Positions 15,142 through 19,559 of a stretch of 19,559 nt of DNA are shown here, one piece after another (position 1 is the first letter of the stretch; the number at the start of each line of letters is the position of its first letter). The DNA comes from an uncultured Alphaproteobacteria bacterium (lineage in GTDB: Bacteria > Pseudomonadota > Alphaproteobacteria > CAAHEQ01 > UBA3637). The notes beneath the pieces are model-generated. The model was not told where the DNA came from. It worked only from the letters and a program-made list of their open reading frames with translations, and did not search any database. Location of the stretch: NCBI GenBank assembly GCA_937888725.1, contig CALARE010000081.1, positions 1-19,559 on the forward strand. The letters are read 5' to 3'. Both the position numbers and the translations under genes were made by a program.

Positions 15142-16620
15142 ATGACAGATAGTCAAAATTTAGGACATGAACAACGTCAAGTACGTTTGGCAAAATTAAA
15201 AAAGTTGGAAGAAATGGGTATTAATGCATATCCTCAAATTTACCGTCCAACTGAAACATCAGCATCATTGGCTACGAAATATGAAACACTTGCAAATGAT
15301 ACCGTTACGGAAGATGTGGTAAAAGTGGCTGGTCGTATCCGTGCGATTAGAAACTCCGGGATGTTTATTGATATCTATGATTCAACTGGAAAGGTGCAAA
15401 TTTATACTTCAAAGAATGACAGTTCTGAAGAATTGCTCCAAATGTTAGATTTGTTAGATATTGGGGATATTATCGGTGTCGAAGGGATTGTAAAAAGAAC
15501 AAAACGGGGTGAACTTTCGGTTAGTTCGATGAAAATAACAATGCTTGCAAAAGCGTTGTTGCCGTTGCCCGAAAAATTCCACGGTTTGACAGATACAGAT
15601 ACAAAATATCGTCAACGGTATTTGGATATGATTACAAATCCCGAAACGACTGAAACGTTGATAAAACGGTCAAAGATTATCACAGCAATTCGCACCCTTT
15701 TATTAGATCAAGGTTTGTTGGAGGTTGAAACACCATTGCTTCATGTGATTAAAGGTGGCGCAACTGCAAAACCATTTATTACACATCATAATGCGTTAGA
15801 TATGGATTTGTTCTTACGTGTGGCTCCTGAGCTTTATTTAAAACGTCTTATTGTTGGCGGTATGGAAGGGGTGTTTGAAATTGGCCGTAACTTTAGAAAT
15901 GAAGGGATTGACACGCGCCATAACCCTGAATTTACAATGATGGAAATTTATCGCCAATACAATGATTATACGGATATGATGACATTGGTTGAGCAGATTT
16001 TTGAAACAGCTGCATTAAAGGTTAATGGGACGACTGATGTTGAAATTGATGGGAAGAAGATTAGTCTTAAAGGGCCATTCCAACGCAGAACAATGGCAAG
16101 TTTGATTGAAGAATATGCTGGCGTTGATTTCTTGTCAATTCAATCAGATGAAGAAGCAAGGGCTGTTTGTGATAAATTGGGCGTTCCAGTTGCAGATGAT
16201 GCTGACTGGGGGCATTGTATGGCGGCTGTATTTGAAGAAAAGTGTGAACAGCATCTTATTCAACCAACGCATGTCATTGATCATCCAAAATCAATTTCTC
16301 CGTTGACAAAGGAACATCGTGATGATCCACGATTGGTAGAACGCTTTGAAACTTTTGTCAATACATGGGAAATGTGTAATGCCTATTCTGAATTGACAAA
16401 TCCAATTGACCAAAGAGAACGTTTTGAAGAACAGGTGAAAGCCAGAGATGCTGGTGATGATGAAGCAGATATGATGGATGAAGATTTTGTAACCGCACTT
16501 GAGCATGGTATGGCTCCCACTGGCGGTTTAGGTGTCGGAATTGATCGATTGATTATGATTTTAACATCTAATTTATCCATTCGTGATATCATTGCTTTTC
16601 CAACAATGCGAAAAAAATAA
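15142..16620 (+). CDS. lysS: Lysine-tRNA ligase, class II
   Basis: Charges tRNA-Lys with lysine. The N-terminal OB-fold anticodon-binding domain spans about 58-150, with VAGRIRAIRNSGMFIDIYD at its start. Class II catalytic motifs follow: motif 1 near 190-215 (SKIITAIRTLLLDQGLLEVETP), motif 2 with FRNEG at 251-255 and the following HNPEFTMMEIY, and motif 3 GLGVGIDRL with Arg469. Length is 492 residues, near the E. coli enzyme (505). LysRS exists as unrelated class I and class II enzymes, and many alphaproteobacteria use class I, so the class II form has some taxonomic value. AAAAGGA lies 7 nt before the ATG. The transcript may continue into the following small gene, which also has its own promoter candidate. 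Confidence 0.97.
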   Translation: MTDSQNLGHEQRQVRLAKLKKLEEMGINAYPQIYRPTETSASLATKYETLANDTVTEDVVKVAGRIRAIRNSGMFIDIYDSTGKVQIYTSKNDSSEELLQMLDLLDIGDIIGVEGIVKRTKRGELSVSSMKITMLAKALLPLPEKFHGLTDTDTKYRQRYLDMITNPETTETLIKRSKIITAIRTLLLDQGLLEVETPLLHVIKGGATAKPFITHHNALDMDLFLRVAPELYLKRLIVGGMEGVFEIGRNFRNEGIDTRHNPEFTMMEIYRQYNDYTDMMTLVEQIFETAALKVNGTTDVEIDGKKISLKGPFQRRTMASLIEEYAGVDFLSIQSDEEARAVCDKLGVPVADDADWGHCMAAVFEEKCEQHLIQPTHVIDHPKSISPLTKEHRDDPRLVERFETFVNTWEMCNAYSELTNPIDQRERFEEQVKARDAGDDEADMMDEDFVTALEHGMAPTGGLGVGIDRLIMILTSNLSIRDIIAFPTMRKK

Positions 16621-16639
16621 AGTTTTGGTTTAAAAAAAC

Positions 16640-16668
16640 TTGCTATTTTGTTTTTTAATGCGTATTGT
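16640..16668 (+). promoter_or_regulatory. Candidate promoter for the DUF4282-like gene and downstream genes
   Basis: TTGCTA (16640-16645), 17-nt spacer, TATTGT (16663-16668). A perfect TATAAT also lies at 16680-16685, but without a recognisable -35. Either would start a transcript that could run through tRNA-Arg into hprK. Confidence 0.4.
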
Positions 16669-16709
16669 TACAAAGCGGGTATAATCGTTTAATTAAAAAA
16701 GGAGATAAT

Positions 16710-16967
16710 ATGAAAAAAGAAGAATTAAAAAAATATCTTGAATTAGATGAACCAATTTTCACGACAAAATTTGCACCACTTTTGGCTCCATATGCAAAGC
16801 TTGTCTATTTGGTTGGTTTAGTTATTTTAGCTATCGCTGTTTTTGGTGCACTTGTCACATTATTTACAGGTGGATTTGCTTCAGCTTTCTTAACACTTAT
16901 CGGGGTGGTTGTTGAATTTATTTTATTCCGTATGTTCTGTGAATTTTTGCTTTCACACGGAAAATAA
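16710..16967 (+). CDS. Small two-helix membrane protein, DUF4282-like
   Basis: 85 residues. After a charged N-terminus, FTTKFAPLLAPYAKLVYLVG leads into the first hydrophobic helix (about 28-49), a short Thr/Gly loop, and a second helix (about 53-80), with a conserved-looking FRMFCEFLL near the end. This layout fits the DUF4282 family of small bacterial membrane proteins, whose function is unknown. The ATG at 16710 is chosen over a start 15 codons upstream because AAGGAG lies about 5 nt before it. tRNA-Arg begins 6 nt after its stop, so the mRNA and tRNA are probably made as one precursor and processed. Confidence 0.7.
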   Translation: MKKEELKKYLELDEPIFTTKFAPLLAPYAKLVYLVGLVILAIAVFGALVTLFTGGFASAFLTLIGVVVEFILFRMFCEFLLSHGK

Positions 16968-16973
16968 GGGCTT

Positions 16974-17050
16974 GTTCTCGTAGCTCAGTAGGATAGAGCA
17001 CAGGATTCCTAATCCTGGGGCCGTGGGTTCGAATCCCGCCGAGAACGCCA
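16974..17050 (+). tRNA. tRNA-Arg, anticodon CCT
   Basis: Acceptor stem GTTCTCG (16974-16980) pairs with CGAGAAC (17040-17046), then discriminator G and encoded CCA. The anticodon stem CAGGA/TCCTG holds loop TTCCTAA with anticodon CCT, reading AGG. The T-arm has GGTTCGAATCC. It sits between the DUF4282-like gene (6 nt) and hprK (16 nt) on the same strand. Confidence 0.96.
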
Positions 17051-17066
17051 TTGCTAAAGAGGGTTT

Positions 17067-17510
17067 ATGTCACACCTTTATTACAATGCAACCAGCGTTT
17101 CAATTGATGGTATAGCCATTTTGATAGAGGGGAAGCCTAGAAGTGGAAAATCCTCTTTAGCCTTGTCTTTGATAGAGGATGAAGGTGGTAAGCTTATTAG
17201 TGAAGATATCACGTTTTTAACGCTCCAAAATCAAAGGTTGTTTGCAAAGCCAGCTGAGAAATTATCAGGGGCACTTTTTATCAGAGGGATTGGGATATTA
17301 TCTGTTCCTTATGAAAAAGATTTAACAGAGATAAAAGCGGTTATTCACTTATGTGAAAAAGATGATATCTCTTTGAATCAAAAAACTATTTTAATATCAG
17401 GGATTGCGGTTCCATTTTTTGAGTTTATGTGCTATGATTTTGCCTTGACAAACAAAATAAAAGCCGTTATAAAGCTCCTTAAAAAAGAATGGAACTTAAT
17501 TGAACCTTAG
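17067..17510 (+). CDS. hprK: Short HPr kinase/phosphorylase, alphaproteobacterial type
   Basis: 147 residues, matching the short alphaproteobacterial HprK that lacks the N-terminal domain of the Firmicute protein. Expected to phosphorylate or dephosphorylate a serine on HPr in response to ATP and metabolites. The Walker A loop is GKPRSGKS at 22-29. RGIGILSVPY near 73-82 matches the family's RGxGI segment. Two usually conserved positions look changed: the catalytic-region His before the P-loop (usually HAS or HAT) reads Asn7 (NATSVSIDG), and the usual Asp-Asp after strand 2 reads Glu-Asp (LISED). Activity may therefore be altered. It lies 16 nt after tRNA-Arg with an AAAGAGGG ribosome binding site, and its stop overlaps the ribosome binding site of the EIIA gene. 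rapZ, often the next gene in relatives, is absent. Confidence 0.85.
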   Translation: MSHLYYNATSVSIDGIAILIEGKPRSGKSSLALSLIEDEGGKLISEDITFLTLQNQRLFAKPAEKLSGALFIRGIGILSVPYEKDLTEIKAVIHLCEKDDISLNQKTILISGIAVPFFEFMCYDFALTNKIKAVIKLLKKEWNLIEP

Positions 17511-17519
17511 GAGATAAGA

Positions 17520-17921
17520 ATGATTGGTATCGTACTTGTTGCACATTGCAATTTAGCTCAAGAAATGCTCCAAGTTGTAGAGCATGTTGTGGGTAAACAA
17601 GAGGGGATTGAATGTGTCGGTATTCAAATTACTGATGATATGGAAAAGAAACGTCACGAGATTTTGGAAAAAACATCTCTTGCAGATACTGGTGATGGTG
17701 TTGTTGTCGTGACGGATATGTTTGGTGGAACGCCATCAAACTTAGCTATTTCTATTATGGAAGAACGCAATATTGAGGTAATTTCAGGGATGAATATTCC
17801 TTTATTGGTTAAATTGGTACGGGAACGGAATGAAACAATTGCTGACGCAGTTGTAGATGCACAAGATGCTGGCCGAAAATATATCAACATTGCCTCACAT
17901 TTATTGAAACTTGATTCATAA
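17520..17921 (+). CDS. PTS system mannose-type EIIA component
   Basis: 133-residue cytoplasmic EIIA domain of the mannose family. The phosphoryl acceptor is His9 in IVLVAHCNLAQEM. The family motif TDMFGGTPSNLA lies near residue 65, and DAQDAGRKYI near the C-terminus. In alphaproteobacteria this stand-alone EIIA belongs to the regulatory PTS rather than to a sugar permease, taking phosphate from HPr and controlling other proteins. No EIIB, EIIC or EIID gene is present here, consistent with a regulatory role. AGGAG at 17509-17513, overlapping the hprK stop, precedes the ATG by 6 nt. HPr starts 1 nt after its stop. Confidence 0.93.
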   Translation: MIGIVLVAHCNLAQEMLQVVEHVVGKQEGIECVGIQITDDMEKKRHEILEKTSLADTGDGVVVVTDMFGGTPSNLAISIMEERNIEVISGMNIPLLVKLVRERNETIADAVVDAQDAGRKYINIASHLLKLDS

Positions 17922-17922
17922 G

Positions 17923-18195
17923 ATGGAAAAAGAACTTAAAATAGCCATACAAAATTTAAAGGGATTGCATGCGAGGGCAACAGCTACTTTTGTTAAGACG
18001 GCTGAGCAATTTCAATCTGAAATAATTGTACGTAATAAAGATGGATTAGAAGTATCAGGCAAATCCATTATGGGTATTTTAATGTTAGGCGTCCCATTGG
18101 GGGATGAAATTACTATCAAAGCGATCGGTCCAGATGCTGAAAAGGCTATTGAGGCATTAAAGACGTTGATTGATAATCGATTTGGTGAGGATTAA
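17923..18195 (+). CDS. HPr, phosphocarrier protein of the regulatory PTS
   Basis: 90 residues. Phosphocarrier between enzyme I (not in the window) and the EIIA encoded just upstream. The active-site His is His16 in KGLHARATATFVK. The regulatory serine region is GKSIMGIL, with Ser48 equivalent to Ser46 of Firmicute HPr, the target of HprK. The C-terminal helix AIEALKTLIDNRFGED is typical. The start at 17923 follows the EIIA stop by 1 nt (TAAgATG); a TTG four codons earlier would overlap EIIA and is less likely. The short intergenic region after it holds the tRNA-Gln promoter. Confidence 0.95.
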   Translation: MEKELKIAIQNLKGLHARATATFVKTAEQFQSEIIVRNKDGLEVSGKSIMGILMLGVPLGDEITIKAIGPDAEKAIEALKTLIDNRFGED

Positions 18196-18203
18196 AAAAA
18201 AGC

Positions 18204-18232
18204 TTGCAATTTATGCAAAAAGGGAGTAAATA
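18204..18232 (+). promoter_or_regulatory. Candidate promoter for tRNA-Gln
   Basis: TTGCAA (18204-18209), 17-nt spacer, TAAATA (18227-18232). Transcription would start a few bases before the tRNA at 18246, a normal arrangement for a single tRNA gene. Confidence 0.5.
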
Positions 18233-18245
18233 AGAGACAGTACAT

Positions 18246-18320
18246 TGGGGTGTCGCCAAGTGGTAAGGCAGCGGATTCTGATTCCGCCATCCGTTGGTTC
18301 GAATCCAGCCACCCCAGCCA
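18246..18320 (+). tRNA. tRNA-Gln, anticodon CTG
   Basis: Acceptor stem TGGGGTG (18246-18252) pairs with CACCCCA (18310-18316), then G and encoded CCA. Anticodon stem GCGGA/TCCGC with loop TTCTGAT gives anticodon CTG, reading CAG. The T-arm is GTTGG-TTCGAAT-CCAGC. All arms are intact, so this is the functional copy. Its 3' end is the source of the repeats that follow. Confidence 0.96.
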
Positions 18321-18363
18321 ATAAAAAAAGCCACCTTTAAGGTGGTTTTTTTTATTGGCTGAG
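18314..18363 (+). repeat. 50-bp direct repeat, left copy (tRNA-Gln 3' end plus palindrome)
   Basis: Starts with CCAGCCA, the last 7 nt of tRNA-Gln, and continues through the palindromic terminator to GGCTGAG. It matches 19508-19556 with one A missing there. The copies are 1194 bp apart and enclose the two tRNA-derived modules and an orphan gene. Confidence 0.9.
18315..18361 (+). terminator. Palindromic terminator including the tRNA-Gln 3' end
   Basis: An inverted repeat of 23 paired positions around a single central T, perfect except one G/T pair. The core is CCACCTT/AAGGTGG, flanked by a 7-A run and an 8-T run, and closed by CAGCCAAT/ATTGGCTG. The T-run suits rho-independent termination of tRNA-Gln. 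The left arm uses the tRNA's own last six bases. Confidence 0.85.
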
Positions 18364-18370
18364 TGAGGGG

Positions 18371-18489
18371 ATTTGACCAACGGATGAGTTGGTTCGTTCA
18401 CGGAGCGTCAGCGTAGTAGATGCCGTAGGCAGTCCCGAGTTCACGAGGGATAAATTGCCCCGCAATTTACAATCCAGCCACCCCAGCCA
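18371..18489 (+). repeat. tRNA-Gln-derived module A (T-arm hairpin, 74-nt insert, tRNA 3' end)
   Basis: Begins with sequence resembling the antisense T-arm and variable region of tRNA-Gln, containing ACCAAC (18376-18381), then sense GTTGGTTCG (18388-18396), which together fold back as a hairpin. A 74-nt insert follows (18397-18470). It contains small hairpins: TGCC/GGCA, TCCC/GGGA and AAATTG/CAATTT. The module ends with an exact 19-nt copy of the tRNA 3' end (18471-18489) including CCA. Sense tRNA sequence is thus split within the T-loop between TTCG and AATCC. No ORF is credible. Confidence 0.7.
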
Positions 18490-18535
18490 TTAATATAAAA
18501 TCAGGGATAATTTTTTATCTCTGATTTTATATTAA
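18490..18535 (+). repeat. 21-bp hairpin directly after module A
   Basis: TTAATATAAAATCAG (18490-18504) pairs with CTGATTTTATATTAA (18521-18535), and pairing continues inward to a 4-T loop with one G/T pair. It begins on the base after the module's CCA. It may be a terminator, though no T-run follows. Confidence 0.75.
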
Positions 18536-18548
18536 AAGTTAGAGAGTG

Positions 18549-18673
18549 ATTCAAACCAACGGGGCAGTTGGTTCGAACCGTAGAAAAAAGGCAGGCGGGA
18601 GAATGCCAGTTTTGCGAAGCAAAATTTTTCAAGGACAGCGAAGTGAAACAAGCAAATCCAGCCACCCCAGCCA
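18549..18673 (+). repeat. tRNA-Gln-derived module B (T-arm hairpin, 79-nt insert, tRNA 3' end)
   Basis: Same plan as module A but diverged: an antisense-like T-arm with AACCAAC (18554-18560), sense GTTGGTTCG (18567-18575), a 79-nt insert (18576-18654) with a TTTTGC/GCAAAA hairpin, and an exact 19-nt tRNA-Gln 3' end (18655-18673). The inserts of A and B share little sequence, but the boundaries are the same. Confidence 0.7.
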
Positions 18674-18679
18674 GAGTTC

Positions 18680-18706
18680 AAAAGTCGTCAGAAATGGCGA
18701 CTTTTT
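18680..18706 (+). terminator. Terminator-like hairpin after module B
   Basis: AAAAGTCG (18680-18687) pairs with CGACTTTT (18698-18705) and runs into a T-tract. It lies 6 nt after the module's CCA, so each tRNA 3' end copy here is followed by a different hairpin. Confidence 0.7.
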
Positions 18707-18730
18707 TGTTATTTTACAAGCACTTAAACT

Positions 18731-18781
18731 AGTTCGAATGTTTGATATAAAATAAGCCATACCCCAGATAATCTTCGAACT
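18731..18781. repeat. AGTTCGAA inverted pair upstream of the orphan gene
   Basis: AGTTCGAA (18731-18738) and its reverse complement TTCGAACT (18774-18781). A third copy, AGTTCGAA, lies at 19460-19467 just after the orphan gene, so the 8-mers flank it on both sides. They resemble T-loop sequence. Possible protein-binding or recombination sites; chance is not excluded. Confidence 0.35.
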
Positions 18782-18850
18782 AATTTTACCAAGAATTTAA
18801 CATTTTCAATGAGTTAGGAAATTTAATATTATACAAATAGGAAGTTTTTA

Positions 18851-18877
18851 TTGACAACAACTTATTTTGTGTATAGC
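18851..18877 (+). promoter_or_regulatory. Candidate promoter for the orphan gene
   Basis: Consensus TTGACA (18851-18856) and TATAGC (18872-18877) with a short 15-nt spacer. The leader would be about 25 nt with AGGAGA before the ATG. Confidence 0.4.
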
Positions 18878-18908
18878 CTTAAAGAGAGATTTACAGGAGA
18901 TTGTTATT

Positions 18909-19439
18909 ATGTTTTTTTTCAAGAAAAAAATAAGTGAAGCAGGTGCTGCAACCGTTTTCGTATTAAAAGTTAATAAATGGGCTGCTGAAAATGATGCCGC
19001 AATAAAAGCCTCTGTGCAAGAAGTGATGTTAGAAAACAAATGCTCTTTGGAACATTTTAAAAAATATTCCGATGAATTGTGGTATGCTACACTTGTTATG
19101 CTTATGAGAGCAATTAAAAACTTGTTTCCCGCACCACAAGCACAAAGATTGGAAAGCAAAATATTTGAAACTGTAAGGATTGTGGGTGAAATCTCTCGTT
19201 TACAGATATATTTAAATGCGCAGGAAAAATATTTCGACCCACTTAATGCAATACCTTACAAATTAATTAAACGCTGGCTTGGTGAAGATATCAAATTAAG
19301 CGCTACGGAGGAAATGTTTATGTGTATGCAAATTAATCATTGCACTATGCCTGTTTGGGGATATTGGAAACAGTTTCAAAAAACATTTAAAATTGTAGAA
19401 TCTGATGAAAAAGTTGAAGATATTATACGTCCTATATAA
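18909..19439 (+). CDS. Orphan protein of unknown function enclosed by tRNA-derived repeats
   Basis: 176 residues, not recognised as any family. It starts MFFFKKKISEAG, lacks a transmembrane helix or signal peptide, and appears largely helical with amphipathic stretches (AAENDAAIKASVQEVMLENK; KSL-type helices near 60-110). Aromatic residues cluster near the C-terminus (MPVWGYWKQFQKTF), and scattered cysteines form no metal motif. AGGAGA lies 8 nt before the ATG at 18909; a start 14 codons upstream has no such site. A promoter-like TTGACA lies further up. It is the only credible gene between the 50-bp direct repeats, which makes it the cargo of the putative element. It shows no integrase, nuclease or toxin hallmark. 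AT-rich codon use resembles that of its neighbours. Confidence 0.65.
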   Translation: MFFFKKKISEAGAATVFVLKVNKWAAENDAAIKASVQEVMLENKCSLEHFKKYSDELWYATLVMLMRAIKNLFPAPQAQRLESKIFETVRIVGEISRLQIYLNAQEKYFDPLNAIPYKLIKRWLGEDIKLSATEEMFMCMQINHCTMPVWGYWKQFQKTFKIVESDEKVEDIIRPI

Positions 19440-19507
19440 GGTAATAATTGATACCAAGAAGTTCGAAAAAATCATCAAAATATTAGCTCGAAAACCGCAA
19501 GTCGTCT

Positions 19508-19556
19508 CCAGCCAATAAAAAAGCCACCTTTAAGGTGGTTTTTTTTATTGGCTGAG
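19508..19556 (+). repeat. 50-bp direct repeat, right copy
   Basis: Identical to 18314-18363 apart from one fewer A in the A-run. It starts CCAGCCA, but the preceding bases (AGTCGTCT) do not match tRNA-Gln, so only the last 7 tRNA bases are kept. The palindrome (19509-19554) can act as terminator for the orphan gene. The window ends 3 nt later, so the outer flank cannot be seen. Confidence 0.88.
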
Positions 19557-19559
19557 ATA

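Noticed and set aside
18146..18401. Two minus-strand ORFs across tRNA-Gln, including GWIRTNG-like and WLDSNQR-like peptides
   Set aside because: They are antisense to a complete tRNA gene. Peptides of this type are well-known artefacts of translating tRNA complements.
18371..18673. Modules A and B as intact additional tRNA genes
   Set aside because: Only the T-arm fragments and the 3' end are present. There is no acceptor 5' strand, D-arm or anticodon arm.
18302..18673. CRISPR array suggested by three identical 19-nt repeats
   Set aside because: The repeats are the tRNA 3' end, the spacing is irregular (153 to 170 nt) and no cas genes are present.
18546..18755. Plus-strand ORF of 69 codons over module B
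   Set aside because: It runs through the T-arm hairpin, the repeat 3' end and a terminator. It has no ribosome binding site and a composition unlike the neighbouring proteins.
18848..19159. Minus-strand ORF of 103 codons opposite the orphan gene
   Set aside because: It lies in the shadow of the better supported plus-strand gene, which has a ribosome binding site and promoter-like sequence.

Overview
The window looks like chromosome from a low-GC alphaproteobacterium, plausibly host-associated (inference). The lineage signals are: a CckA-type hybrid histidine kinase; a diverged Mic60-like gene directly upstream of a HemY protein with a C-terminal zinc ribbon; a short HprK of about 145 residues followed by a mannose-type EIIA and HPr; and a RumA-type methyltransferase without a TRAM domain. 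Most genes are ordinary housekeeping genes. No integrase, transposase, phage structural gene or CRISPR array is visible.

Layout. 1-2311 (+): an RsmB-like rRNA m5C methyltransferase and a NagZ-like glycosidase. 2315-4864 (-): a CckA-like kinase that lacks membrane segments, then a small 3-TM protein. 5016-6832 (+): accB and accC, ending in a double hairpin between convergent genes. 6964-9118 (-): the Mic60-like gene and hemY. 9268-9540 (+): a small membrane-anchored protein. 9594-11175 (-): a CYTH-domain protein, then a PerR-type Fur regulator and rubrerythrin, a peroxide-defence pair with its own strong promoter and nearby operator-like repeats. 11369-13075 (+): a SulP transporter with a STAS domain. 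13161-15003 (-): an XRE regulator with a palindrome near its predicted transcription start, and a RumA/RlmD-like methyltransferase. 15142-18195 (+): class II lysS, a small 2-TM DUF4282-like protein, tRNA-Arg(CCT), and the PTS regulatory trio hprK, EIIA, HPr.

The unusual region is 18246-19559. A complete tRNA-Gln(CTG) gene is followed by a near-perfect 47-bp palindrome that includes the last bases of the tRNA. The tRNA 3' end plus palindrome recurs as a 49-50 bp direct repeat 1194 bp downstream, at the end of the window. Between the copies lie two diverged modules. Each starts with a hairpin built from antisense and sense T-arm sequence, is split at the T-loop by 74-79 nt of foreign sequence, and ends with an exact 19-nt tRNA-Gln 3' end. 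One orphan gene of 176 codons follows. This looks like layered integrations at a tRNA 3' end, or a tRNA-derived repeat family carrying a cargo gene. It is the best candidate for something undescribed.

Several start codons were moved downstream from the longest ORF because a good ribosome binding site sits before the later ATG: hemY, mic60-like, rubrerythrin, HPr, the DUF4282-like gene, the small protein at 9268 and the orphan at 18909. All identifications come from motif recognition by eye; no database search was run.
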